This document shows, piece by piece, positions 16,167 to 25,042 of a stretch of 64,000 nt of DNA. The stretch covers positions 124,001 through 188,000 of the forward strand of contig JAKSIP010000001.1 of the NCBI GenBank assembly GCA_024398715.1, read 5' to 3'. The stretch's first letter is position 1; each line of letters opens with the position of its first letter. The notes beneath the pieces are model-generated. The model had not been told where the DNA came from, did no database searches, and saw only the letters and a list, made by a program, of their open reading frames with translations. A program made the position numbers and the translations under genes. The stretch comes from Bacteroidaceae bacterium (GTDB lineage Bacteria; Bacteroidota; Bacteroidia; Bacteroidales; Bacteroidaceae).

Positions 16167-16197
16167 TCTGTTATTCGCGCAAAATTTCGTAAATTTG
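16167..16197 (+). promoter_or_regulatory. Putative promoter of the defence operon
   Basis: TAAATTTG at 16190-16197 is a perfect -7 box. TCTG (16167-16170) lies 19 nt upstream as a weak -33. It is the only strong match before the first cargo gene, and the following genes are spaced tightly enough to be one transcript. Confidence 0.5.
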
Positions 16198-16215
16198 CAA
16201 TATAGGAGTACATTG

Positions 16216-16275
16216 ATGGATCACGAACAAAGTTACATAATAAGCGGATTGGATGAGTACATCAGGCAACTATGA
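16216..16275 (+). CDS. Possible 19-codon leader peptide
   Basis: ATG at 16216 opens MDHEQSYIISGLDEYIRQL and stops at 16275. AGGAG nine bases upstream would suit ribosome binding. It sits between the promoter and the first operon gene, followed by a bulged hairpin. It may be a translated leader, a remnant of a displaced gene, or chance. Confidence 0.3.
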   Translation: MDHEQSYIISGLDEYIRQL

Positions 16276-16290
16276 GCAGAAATTTGGCAA

Positions 16291-16328
16291 GTTATACTTG
16301 GTAGTTAACTCGAAAACGAGAGTATAAC
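16291..16328 (+). promoter_or_regulatory. Bulged hairpin in the defence-operon leader
   Basis: GTTATACT (16291-16298) pairs with AGTATAAC (16321-16328). Inside, CTCG/CGAG closes an AAAA loop, with a 10-nt one-sided bulge. It ends 27 nt before the next ATG, so it could influence translation of the first operon gene. Confidence 0.4.
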
Positions 16329-16355
16329 GATTATTGAATGAAGAAAAGTTAAATT

Positions 16356-16628
16356 ATGACATACAACAACGAATCACATATCAAGTCTGTTGAGGATATA
16401 AAGACATTCTTCCATCATTTTGTGGATGAACGTAAGGTGAACTTTTATCCAGATGATGATTTTGCAGATTATATCTGTTATGATGACAAGACTCTTACCT
16501 TTTGCAAGGAAGATGTGGGCATTTATAATCGGTTAATGGGTGAAGCGTTTGATGTTTGCGAGACAAAAGGTGTTGATATATATGACATCGGTTTTGACGA
16601 ACTAAGTCGAGAACTGAGATTAAATTAG
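16356..16628 (+). CDS. Small acidic protein heading the defence operon
   Basis: 90 aa, no signal peptide. About 21 Asp/Glu against 10 Lys/Arg make it clearly acidic. Predicted to be mostly helical with an aromatic, acidic middle (NFYPDDDFADYICYDD). I do not recognise a family. It is the first gene after the leader and lies 31 nt ahead of the Mrr_N-type gene on the same strand, so it probably belongs to the system. Control protein, DNA mimic and antitoxin-like roles are all possible; none is shown by the sequence. Confidence 0.7.
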   Translation: MTYNNESHIKSVEDIKTFFHHFVDERKVNFYPDDDFADYICYDDKTLTFCKEDVGIYNRLMGEAFDVCETKGVDIYDIGFDELSRELRLN

Positions 16629-16659
16629 TAAGAGAAATAATTAGACAAAACATTCAATT

Positions 16660-18237
16660 ATGGCCATTCCCAAATTTGAAGATTTCCTTTATCCGTTCAT
16701 GCTCCATTTAACTGATGGAGATTCCAATAAAGCAGATATGATTTCTGTTTTGAGTGATTTCTTTGACCTTAGCGAGGAAGATAAAACACTTAAGACAAAG
16801 GGAGGCACTTCTTTGCAATTGAATGATAGAGTTGGTTGGAGTCTACAATGGCTACGTCGTGCGCATTTTGTAGAAATCCCTGAAAGAGGTGTATGGAGGA
16901 TTACCCAAAGAGGACGCGATTACATGAGTACAGCAAGTGACTTACGTGAGTCTGACCTCATGAAATATCCTGAATTTGCAGAATACTCAGGACATAATAA
17001 AAACAGAAAAGGGTCTAATGAGCACACAACTTCGATTAACATTAATGAATCTATCAATATTCAAGCAAAAGAGAATTGGCTTGAATTTGTTGAGTCAATA
17101 AAACCATTTTTAGTAGAGGGTGTTAGCCCCTCTCTATATCTTAATTCTGTATTGTCTTGCTTAAGACTTCTTGGATGGAAGAAGTCAAATGGCACTATCA
17201 TAGAGAATACAGGATTCGAGCAGGGGAAAGATATTAGTCTAATGTCACTCTACACAAAGAATGACAAAAGCGACATACCTGTATTATGTCTCAGTCCCAG
17301 TCTTGGAACCTTGGATGATTCAATGAAAGAATATGTGGTCAAGGCCATGTCAAGTGGTCATTACCAAATTTGTCTGGTATTTAGCAGGACTATTGATGTT
17401 TTCTTTGCTAATGATGCAAAGGCAATACCAGTACGTGTAATTCATGCAGACATAAACAAACAAGACACTGCGGGTAGTTTGATCTGTAGTATATTTGACT
17501 ACAATTCATTTAGCCTGTCGAAGATTGTTAACTGTTGCGCCACGACTTGGACTCAGTCACGTGAGGACAATAAAATAAAAAACAGAATAAAAGAACTCTC
17601 AACAGATACCGATTTTATAGCAAATGCCTTTAGGCAAGCTCTGCTTTCCGACAACTATGAGCAAAGCCTTGTGGAAGAATTGCTGACGCAATACAATTTC
17701 AAGATAAAACTAACCGACAAGACTAAGGGAAAATTGGAAGGATTATCTCCGAAAAGAGGTGGCGATTTACATGATTCAACAACTTATTCTTTTGACAATG
17801 GGAAAACTTTCTACAATAAGCGGAGATTTGTTTTGGAAGTTGTGCGCAAGTATGTTCAAGACAATCCATATGTCACTATTGATGACTTGGAAAATGTATT
17901 TCCTTCCGAAATCCATAGCACGAAAAGAGGTGTTGTGCGCCCGTTATCTTTAGTTCAAGAGTGGATCATGTCAACTCCTGATTTAAAGAAAAGGTACTTT
18001 TTGAAGCCGTCAGAAATAATTCGACTTCATGACGGAACAGAGATTGTTGTTAATAATCAGTGGGGGGATAATTTTTCCAAATTCATTCCTGTCGTGCAAA
18101 AATTGTTTGGTTCTTTCAACGAACAAAAAGGTTCTGTAGGCGAAAATGTTGAGCTTGATGTCAACAAGAGTAATGAAGGTAAATCCGGTATCAAGATTTC
18201 AGCAGATTCAATCTACAAATTTAAGAACAAGAAATGA
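16660..18237 (+). CDS. Mrr_N winged-helix restriction-system protein
   Basis: 525 aa. The N-terminus has the Mrr_N-type winged helix: PKFEDFLYPFMLHLTDG, then LNDRVGWSLQWLRRAHFVE, then RGVWRITQRGRDYM. The middle (LNSVLSCLRLLGWKKSNGTI...FEQGKDISLM) resembles the N-terminal nuclease-like region of type I R subunits, but I see no convincing PD-(D/E)xK lysine motif: the expected ExK strand reads IPVLCLSPSLG. The C-terminal third (RFVLEVVRKYVQDNPYVTIDDLENVFP ending in NNQWGDN) is a helical-plus-winged module seen in several restriction proteins. It probably recognises DNA for the system. The methyltransferase start overlaps its stop by 4 bp. Confidence 0.7.
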   Translation: MAIPKFEDFLYPFMLHLTDGDSNKADMISVLSDFFDLSEEDKTLKTKGGTSLQLNDRVGWSLQWLRRAHFVEIPERGVWRITQRGRDYMSTASDLRESDLMKYPEFAEYSGHNKNRKGSNEHTTSININESINIQAKENWLEFVESIKPFLVEGVSPSLYLNSVLSCLRLLGWKKSNGTIIENTGFEQGKDISLMSLYTKNDKSDIPVLCLSPSLGTLDDSMKEYVVKAMSSGHYQICLVFSRTIDVFFANDAKAIPVRVIHADINKQDTAGSLICSIFDYNSFSLSKIVNCCATTWTQSREDNKIKNRIKELSTDTDFIANAFRQALLSDNYEQSLVEELLTQYNFKIKLTDKTKGKLEGLSPKRGGDLHDSTTYSFDNGKTFYNKRRFVLEVVRKYVQDNPYVTIDDLENVFPSEIHSTKRGVVRPLSLVQEWIMSTPDLKKRYFLKPSEIIRLHDGTEIVVNNQWGDNFSKFIPVVQKLFGSFNEQKGSVGENVELDVNKSNEGKSGIKISADSIYKFKNKK

Positions 18238-19364
18238 AAAAGAAAACAATAAAATTTATAGACTTATTTGCAGGCATTGGTGGCTTCCATACAGCAATGC
18301 ATAGTGTCGGTGGGAAATGTGTTTTTGCCAGCGAATGGGATAAGTATGCCCGAATATCCTACGAGACGAATTATTCGCAGCTTGAACCAAAACTATTCAC
18401 AAAAGATAGTAACGGCAGGTATTTGTTCTTTAATGAAGACATCAATGATGTTATTCCAGAAAACGTCCCTGATTTTGACATATGCTGTGGTGGCTTCCCA
18501 TGTCAGCCATTTTCTGCTGCTGGATTAAAAAGGGGATTTGAAGACACCAGAGGGACGCTTTTTTTCAATATTGCGAACCTTGTACGCGAAAAGATTAAAT
18601 CTGGGTATCCACCACGTGTACTATTCCTTGAAAATGTCCGAGGCCTCAAAAACCATGATGGTGGTAAAACTTTGAGTGTCATTCTTGCCACTCTTGAAGA
18701 ATTGGGGTATTCGTACGCATATGAAATACTGAATGCCAAGTATTTTGGAGTACCTCAGAACAGAGAGCGTCTTTTTATAATTGCATGGTACAAGGGATTG
18801 ATAGATGCTGAAACTTTCAAATTTCCTTACGGTATATCACCAGAAGGTAAAGTGATATATAATAAGGCGCAGCTAAAGCAAGGTACACTTTCTACGAGAG
18901 TATCTGATATTTTCGAACCAGAAGACACAACTATTTCATTCACAATAAGTGATAGAATGTGGATTGGTCATCAGGAGCGAAAAGAACGTAACCGTCGTAA
19001 TGGGAAGGGATTTGGATATTCTCTTTTCAATGATGATAGTATATATACTAGTACTATTTCTGCTCGCTATTGGAAAGATGGTAGCGAAATCTTAATCGAC
19101 CAGGCAGACAAAGGTTTGAATCCACGAACCTTAACGCCTGTTGAAGCTGGTCGTCTTCAAGGCTATCGGATAGTAGGAAATGGGTGGAAAAATCCTGAAA
19201 ACAGTGGCAAATACGATGACTCCACTCCCGAATTTCGTATTGTCGTTTCCAAGAAGGAAGCTTACCGACAGTTCGGAAATAGCGTAGCAATTCCTGTAAT
19301 TAAAGTACTTACAGAAGAAATAATGGTTCAACTTATTAAGAATGAGAAGAAGTATGGGAAATAA
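18234..19364 (+). CDS. DNA (cytosine-5-)-methyltransferase
   Basis: 376 aa. All core C5-MTase motifs are in order: SAM-binding FIDLFAGIGGFHTA (motif I), GGFPCQPFSAAG with the catalytic Cys90 (IV), ENVRGL (VI), PQNRERLFII (VIII) and FGNSVAIPV (X). The target-recognition region lies between about 225 and 330, so specificity cannot be read. It overlaps the Mrr_N gene by ATGA and is translationally coupled. In this context it most likely protects host DNA, or supplies the modification the helicase-nuclease part reads. The next gene begins inside its last codons. Confidence 0.96.
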   Translation: MKKKTIKFIDLFAGIGGFHTAMHSVGGKCVFASEWDKYARISYETNYSQLEPKLFTKDSNGRYLFFNEDINDVIPENVPDFDICCGGFPCQPFSAAGLKRGFEDTRGTLFFNIANLVREKIKSGYPPRVLFLENVRGLKNHDGGKTLSVILATLEELGYSYAYEILNAKYFGVPQNRERLFIIAWYKGLIDAETFKFPYGISPEGKVIYNKAQLKQGTLSTRVSDIFEPEDTTISFTISDRMWIGHQERKERNRRNGKGFGYSLFNDDSIYTSTISARYWKDGSEILIDQADKGLNPRTLTPVEAGRLQGYRIVGNGWKNPENSGKYDDSTPEFRIVVSKKEAYRQFGNSVAIPVIKVLTEEIMVQLIKNEKKYGK

Positions 19365-20163
19365 GCTGATATTAAAAAACTTACATGCTGTTCTTACATA
19401 CGCCAAAGAAAGATTTCATAATGAATTCGTATGGCAGGAAGTAGTATTGGCTGAAAACTTTAAAGATGCGTTTCGTGTCTTCATGGAGTCAAAAGGAAAA
19501 AAAATTGAGTATTTCCAACATACCTCTATTTTGGCAAATCGTGATGGTCAACAAATTTACATAGCCAACCAATGGTTTGCTATTGCATCATATTTTGTTG
19601 ATTTTTGCACAGAACTTCTTACTTACAGCCAATATTTTGAAAGGATTTGCTCATATCTGAATATCAATGGTAGTACCCAACGAAGAGATTATGCAACACG
19701 TTTGAAGAATGTGCCTTCTACTGGGGATAAGGAGAACTATTTCATGGCAGCAATGAATGTATTACAAGAAGATTTCCCTGACAGTACGGAACATGAGAGA
19801 ATTGCAGGCTATCTCTGGAGATTTGCCCATGACTATAATTGGTGGGCTGGAAGCAAGACTGTTAATCGTCATGATTTTCATATATCACCAATTCTGAATC
19901 AATTAAATGTGGTTAATGCAAATGCAGAATTCCTCGCTGAAATAGTTTTGGCATATTCGAGTGATTTGGAGTTACGTAGGATGGTTGAAAGTTTGGACAA
20001 TTTCACTATTAACGCCCAAAAGAACACCTACGAAGTTTCTGATATCGAAAGGGAATCATACGTCGAAGCAGAAGAAATCTCTATCCCTGAACAAGGTTAT
20101 GGATTTATGGGAATATCCATTAGTGCAGCTAGTCTTGAACGATTTCAAGCAAACAATAAATAA
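19342..20163 (+). CDS. Unknown protein of the defence operon
   Basis: 273 aa from the first ATG (MRRSMGNKL); a start four codons later is equally possible. It overlaps the methyltransferase by about 23 bp and the helicase start by 1 bp, so it is locked into the operon. The sequence looks alpha/beta with several aromatic-rich helices (IANQWFAIASYFVDFCTEL, IAGYLWRFAHDYNWWAG). I see no nuclease, ATPase or methylase motif and recognise no family. Its fixed place between MTase and SNF2 helicase suggests a specificity or adaptor role, which is inference only. Confidence 0.75.
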   Translation: MRRSMGNKLILKNLHAVLTYAKERFHNEFVWQEVVLAENFKDAFRVFMESKGKKIEYFQHTSILANRDGQQIYIANQWFAIASYFVDFCTELLTYSQYFERICSYLNINGSTQRRDYATRLKNVPSTGDKENYFMAAMNVLQEDFPDSTEHERIAGYLWRFAHDYNWWAGSKTVNRHDFHISPILNQLNVVNANAEFLAEIVLAYSSDLELRRMVESLDNFTINAQKNTYEVSDIERESYVEAEEISIPEQGYGFMGISISAASLERFQANNK

Positions 20164-22058
20164 TGAAAGGAAGTTGGTATATGGCAGAGAACCATTTGGC
20201 CGTTAAATCTGGAGATATTGTATACCATCCGAGTGCCAAAGATGTATATTCTGCCCTTAATGGTCAGAATATACAAGGCGTCACCTGTGGTGTTCCAAGT
20301 GATGAATTGCCAGACTTGCGATATTCGAAAATTGGCACAGAAGTATCTGTAAGCCTTAGAAACGATGCATATGGAACAATTAGCATCAGAGTATATGCTG
20401 TAAGAAGAGGTGAAGAGATACCTGTTGATGTGATAGAAGGTCGTATTATAGATCAATGTGTACACAATGGAACCTGGTTCTATCTTTCAGGAAATGTTCA
20501 AGAGGTGCAAGATGTGCTGACATGTGGCAATATTAAGCAGGTAGGCACAATATCAATGCGTCAGTACCTGAAGCTCGTTGAATACGAATTGTTGAGCGAT
20601 CACAAAATCATCAACAATGACGTTTCGGTTAAAGACTTAAACTCCCCCATTGATAACACCGAAAAGGAGCCATCAACCTTGCAAGCTAATTTATTCCAGT
20701 ATCAGAAGACGGGTTATCTATGGCTCAAATATATGCTAGAAGAAACGCGGGGCTGTATTTTGGGTGACGAAATGGGACTTGGCAAAACAATGCAAGTCAT
20801 TACAGAGATGCTGCATCTTAAAGCAACAAATGCGTTGCCCATAATTGTTATAGCACCTATTTCTTTATTGGTAAACTGGAAAAGAGAATGTGCAAAATTT
20901 GCCCCCATTTTGCATACACACATCCATCATGGACAAGACAGAACGGGTAATTATAAAGACTTGTTGGAATATGATATAATAATCACATCGTACACAACGG
21001 TGGTCAGCGATATACACATGCTCAATATGATTTCGTGGGAATTGGTTGTTTTGGACGAAGCGCAAAGCATAAAGAACCCATATAGCCATAGAACGAAAGC
21101 ATGTAAAGCTCTTAAACGTGCCAGAAGTTTGGCTGTGTCTGGTACGCCTTTTGAAAACCATGTTACTGACGTATGGTCTCTTGTTGATTTCATCCAGCCT
21201 GGTTTGTTGGGTACACTCCAAAAATACAACGAAATCATTTCTGACGATACAGAGGGAGCAGAGCGAATTGAACCGATACTCACCCCTCTTATGCTGAGAA
21301 GACTTGTTGACGATGTGGCGAAAGATTTGCCTCCTAAAGTTGTTTCTGCAATTCCAATCCAAATGTCAGAAGAAGAGTGTGTTCAGTATTCTATTTATCG
21401 GAATCATCTTCTTGAAGAATATGGTGCAGAAGATATAACTCTGGGGATGTTGCAAATGTTGCGTATATACTGCACACATCCATATGCAGCATTAAAGACA
21501 CCACATGCTGGCAATCCTGCTGACGTTTCAATAAAGTATCAACGATTTTGCGAAATTGCAGAAGAGATAATAAGTCGTGGTGAGAAATTCATCGTGTTTA
21601 CCTCATACAGAATGATGTTTGAAGTTTTTCAATCAGATATTCCTGGTAGATTTAACATACCAATATGGTCTATTAATGGAGACACACCTGTTGATGACAG
21701 GCAAACTATCGTTGATACATTCAATTCAGCACAAGGTTCAGCCATGTTAGTGCTTAATCCGCGAGCTGCTGGTACAGGATTAAATATTACAGGAGCAAAT
21801 CATGTAATACACTTCAATTTGGAATGGAATCCTTCTCTTGAAGACCAATCAACAGCAAGAGCACACCGCCGAGGTCAAGAAAAAACGGTCTTCGTGTACA
21901 GACTTTTCTACCAAGACACAATAGAAGAGATTGTCAATGAACGAATTGACAGAAAACGAGAAATATCTGCAACAGCTATAATTGGTAACGATGGCATAAA
22001 ACAAGATCGAGCGGACATAATAAAAGCTCTAAGTCTTGTTCCTTCATTTAGAAATTAA
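20163..22058 (+). CDS. SNF2-family helicase/translocase of the defence operon
   Basis: 631 aa. Residues 1-170 are an unknown N-terminal region. Then come SNF2 motifs: GDEMGLGKT (Walker A, 201-209), TSYTTV (Ia/Ib), LDEAQSIKN (DEAQ-type Walker B at 298-301), SGTPFEN (III), and in the second RecA lobe NPRAAGTGLN (V) and QSTARAHRRGQ (VI, arginine finger). SNF2 proteins translocate on double-stranded DNA rather than unwind it. With the neighbouring GHKL ATPase and nuclease it fits the helicase-plus-MORC restriction arrangement. The start shares one base with the preceding stop codon; an alternative ATG lies six codons in. Confidence 0.93.
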   Translation: MKGSWYMAENHLAVKSGDIVYHPSAKDVYSALNGQNIQGVTCGVPSDELPDLRYSKIGTEVSVSLRNDAYGTISIRVYAVRRGEEIPVDVIEGRIIDQCVHNGTWFYLSGNVQEVQDVLTCGNIKQVGTISMRQYLKLVEYELLSDHKIINNDVSVKDLNSPIDNTEKEPSTLQANLFQYQKTGYLWLKYMLEETRGCILGDEMGLGKTMQVITEMLHLKATNALPIIVIAPISLLVNWKRECAKFAPILHTHIHHGQDRTGNYKDLLEYDIIITSYTTVVSDIHMLNMISWELVVLDEAQSIKNPYSHRTKACKALKRARSLAVSGTPFENHVTDVWSLVDFIQPGLLGTLQKYNEIISDDTEGAERIEPILTPLMLRRLVDDVAKDLPPKVVSAIPIQMSEEECVQYSIYRNHLLEEYGAEDITLGMLQMLRIYCTHPYAALKTPHAGNPADVSIKYQRFCEIAEEIISRGEKFIVFTSYRMMFEVFQSDIPGRFNIPIWSINGDTPVDDRQTIVDTFNSAQGSAMLVLNPRAAGTGLNITGANHVIHFNLEWNPSLEDQSTARAHRRGQEKTVFVYRLFYQDTIEEIVNERIDRKREISATAIIGNDGIKQDRADIIKALSLVPSFRN

Positions 22059-22069
22059 AATTTTGAGAT

Positions 22070-23680
22070 ATGATTACAGACATGCAAAAGATTATTTCGG
22101 AAGACATAGAGCTTCTTCCTGATCCAGAACGAATTGTAAATGGTTTAAGAGATACCGGCTACAATTTTAACACCGCAATAGCTGACATAGTTGACAACTC
22201 CATTTCAGCTGATGCGACAGAAGTAAAGATTGACATTAACTTAGATCCCAATCTAAATGTCAACATCTACATTGCAGACAATGGATGTGGCATGGATTTG
22301 GATGGTTTGAAGAATGCCATGAAGTATGGCTCTTCTGAAAGAATCGTGAAGAACTCATTGGGAAAGTTCGGACTAGGATTGAAAACTGCTTCTACAGCAT
22401 TTTGTCGTAGATTTGCGGTTCTGTCTCGAACGAAGGATGACCCAACACTTCGCAAGGTTCAGTGGGATTTAGACTATATCGCCAAAAACCGATCATGGCT
22501 TCTTCAATTCCCTGAGATTGAAGAAGACGAGGAAATTATTCTGGAAAAAACCACAAGAAATGGACAAGGTACACTTGTCGTCTGGGATAAAGTCGATAGA
22601 ATGATTCGTGATTATAAGACGAAAGGAGCAGCAGAAAAGAATCTTAAGAAGCAAATAGACAACCTTTGCGAGCATCTGTCAATGGTCTATCAACGCTTTC
22701 TTGACCACACGGATAGTCGCGCTTCTAATGTCAACATTTATGTTAACGACATAAAGCTCGAAGCTTGGGATCCTTTCTGTACAAAAGAAGAACATACCCA
22801 AGTGTTGCAAGAAGAGGATGTCCCAGTTGAGATGCCTGACGGGGCAACTGTCTCATTCCATGTAGCCGCATATGTCCTTCCCAAAAAGGGGGATTTCTCA
22901 ACTATTGATGACGAGAAAAGGGCAAAGGTTAGCAATGACTTACAGGGTGTCTATGTATATCGTGAGAATCGTCTCATACATAGTGGTGATTGGTTCGGAT
23001 TGATGAAGAAAGAACCTCACTTGTCATTGCTGAGAATTGATTTTTCTTTCGACTATAAGATGGACGAACTTTTGAATATCGACATTAAGAAGTCACGTAT
23101 TTTACTCATAGGTGAACTGTATAACTTCTTTAGTACTTTCTTCGGCGCTCCTAGAAGAGCTGCTGAAAAGCGATACAGAGATACCGAAACGAAAGCTGTA
23201 CATAAAACAGGGAAGGAAGCTCATAGCCCATCCAATTCTGGAATCGAGGGAAAGGCTGATGAGATTGTAGACTCAAAGATTAAACCTGTAGGCCAAGATA
23301 GTGCTGAGATTCAGAATCCAAACGGCACATTTACCAAGTCTATAAAGATTGTGAATGATGCCGATCCGAAGCAGGCTCGCGTTTTTCCTGTACAGGACAT
23401 AGAAGGCAGTGCTCTGTGGGAGCCTTCGTTAATCAACGGCAAACATGCAGTTAATATTAATGAAAGCCACCCATATTACAAGAAGATTTACGGCCCATAC
23501 CTTGCGCAGCACACCGTAGTTGAGGGTCTTGACTATCTTCTGTGGGCATTGGCAGAAGCTGAAAATTCCACATGTTCGCAATCAAGCATTGAAAACTATG
23601 AAGATATGCGCCATAAGGTGTCACGCACATTGAAGAAGTTGGTTGCAGACCTTCCTGACCCAGAATTACCTGAGGAATAA
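22070..23680 (+). CDS. MORC-like GHKL ATPase
   Basis: 536 aa. The N-terminal GHKL (Bergerat) fold is clear: AIADIVDNSISADA (N box, Asn43), YIADNGCGMD (G1 box), GKFGLGLKTASTAF (G2 box). A following S5-like region (TLVVWDKVDRM and LRIDFSFDYKMDELLNIDIKKSRI) fits the ATPase transducer module of MORC and paraMORC proteins. The C-terminal about 150 residues are charged and less ordered. These ATPases dimerise on ATP binding and can clamp or loop DNA. Comparative genomics has placed bacterial relatives in restriction-modification operons with superfamily II helicases. It starts 11 nt behind the helicase gene. Confidence 0.88.
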   Translation: MITDMQKIISEDIELLPDPERIVNGLRDTGYNFNTAIADIVDNSISADATEVKIDINLDPNLNVNIYIADNGCGMDLDGLKNAMKYGSSERIVKNSLGKFGLGLKTASTAFCRRFAVLSRTKDDPTLRKVQWDLDYIAKNRSWLLQFPEIEEDEEIILEKTTRNGQGTLVVWDKVDRMIRDYKTKGAAEKNLKKQIDNLCEHLSMVYQRFLDHTDSRASNVNIYVNDIKLEAWDPFCTKEEHTQVLQEEDVPVEMPDGATVSFHVAAYVLPKKGDFSTIDDEKRAKVSNDLQGVYVYRENRLIHSGDWFGLMKKEPHLSLLRIDFSFDYKMDELLNIDIKKSRILLIGELYNFFSTFFGAPRRAAEKRYRDTETKAVHKTGKEAHSPSNSGIEGKADEIVDSKIKPVGQDSAEIQNPNGTFTKSIKIVNDADPKQARVFPVQDIEGSALWEPSLINGKHAVNINESHPYYKKIYGPYLAQHTVVEGLDYLLWALAEAENSTCSQSSIENYEDMRHKVSRTLKKLVADLPDPELPEE

Positions 23681-23683
23681 TAG

Positions 23684-24907
23684 ATGAACGATTGGACAAA
23701 CAAACTGAAGGTGGCATTGGAAAGCACCTTTTTAATGCCTTTTGATGCTTCTCAACATACATTGGATGGGGAGGAACATTATACATGTTGTCCTCACAAT
23801 GAGGATGACATGTATTTTAGCGTGACGGTATTCATCCACAATCAAATTCGACTACTTGTTGAAATTGAGCCACAAAAGTTTGGACGTGACATTATCAATG
23901 AAATGTCCCAAGCTGATGTACAAAAGAGGAAATGCTTCTTCAGTTACATCCAAATGCTCAAAAGCCAGGGAGGCAAAGTTCAATTTAAGGTCAATAATGA
24001 AAATATTGTGAATGAAGAAGACTGGCCAACAGTGTGGAAGTCATTTTCATGCAAGATAACCAAAGTACCAGTAGAATTTTATAGTGCAACAGGTGAATTT
24101 AACCTTGTGTGTGAATGGATGCAGCATGGTGTTAGCCTTATACTCTCCTTGTTGACCATTGATGATAGAAGCATTAGTTCGGATTTGTTTCCTGCTGAAG
24201 GAGAGGGAACGAGACACCAAGTCCTCTCTGTACGATATGAAAGAAATCCTATAAACAGGTGTCTTTGCTTATATAAGAAGGGTTATAATTGTTCCGTCTG
24301 CGGAACGAACCTATATGAGAAATACGGGGCAATAGGAAGAGATTTCATAGAAGTTCATCATACTACCCCAGTTTCAATGATGGGTGACGATTATAAACTT
24401 GACATAGATAGAGATTTGGTTCCTTTATGTCCGAACTGTCATGCGATGATTCATCGTAAAACTCCACCATATACTGTAGAACAACTCGTTTCATTTTGGG
24501 AAGAACAAAACTATGGTGTAGGACTTGCTGCTGAGCCATTTGTAGAATACAATGAAGTCTGCAATGTCATTATAGGTGTGGTAAAAAAGGAAAGTATAGC
24601 CGATTTCAAAACAGGGCAAGCAAACTTATACTATTTTGGCAAGAAGTTCCCTTCAAAATACAATATAAAGAATATACAGTATTTCGCTCCATATTTCGAA
24701 GGAGGTGTAAGGGGGTATTATGACGTTATCTCCGTAAGAACCGCACGCAAGGCTGAAATTATCAACAATTTTGACTCTCCTGAACAAGATATGAGAATAA
24801 TACTTGACCTTGGCGCATATCATCATATCTCTGACACCCCCAAACAAATCAAACTCGCTTCTTATACTCAAGCTTTTATATCATTAAGTGAGTTACTTGA
24901 AAAATAG
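23684..24907 (+). CDS. HNH endonuclease with extra C-terminal domain
   Basis: 407 aa. Residues about 200-260 are an HNH/McrA-like nuclease: CSVCG (Cys203, Cys206), FIEVHHTTP (His225-His226), LVPLCPNCHAMIH (Cys249, Cys252, His253, His257). The first 190 residues are an unknown beta-rich domain that may contact DNA or partner proteins. The last about 130 (GVVKKESIADFKTGQANLYYFG to the end) form a separate domain I cannot name. It begins 3 nt behind the GHKL gene and is the natural effector nuclease of the operon. No genes follow on this strand, so it ends the unit. Confidence 0.9.
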   Translation: MNDWTNKLKVALESTFLMPFDASQHTLDGEEHYTCCPHNEDDMYFSVTVFIHNQIRLLVEIEPQKFGRDIINEMSQADVQKRKCFFSYIQMLKSQGGKVQFKVNNENIVNEEDWPTVWKSFSCKITKVPVEFYSATGEFNLVCEWMQHGVSLILSLLTIDDRSISSDLFPAEGEGTRHQVLSVRYERNPINRCLCLYKKGYNCSVCGTNLYEKYGAIGRDFIEVHHTTPVSMMGDDYKLDIDRDLVPLCPNCHAMIHRKTPPYTVEQLVSFWEEQNYGVGLAAEPFVEYNEVCNVIIGVVKKESIADFKTGQANLYYFGKKFPSKYNIKNIQYFAPYFEGGVRGYYDVISVRTARKAEIINNFDSPEQDMRIILDLGAYHHISDTPKQIKLASYTQAFISLSELLEK

Positions 24908-25042
24908 TTGACAATTCGTAAGCACCCAGTGAACCACGAATTTTCCGCTTGACTGTCACATCATTGTATCTTTACCACGTTTAGAATGTTGTGGGCATCG
25001 GCTTGCATAATGAATGTGCCATGCAACTATTGAGTTGATTCG

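Noticed and set aside
24908-25042. Direct repeat or tRNA marking the right end of the defence island
   Set aside because: No repeat of the left-boundary sequence near 16100-16200 and no tRNA-like fold were found, so the island edges remain undefined.
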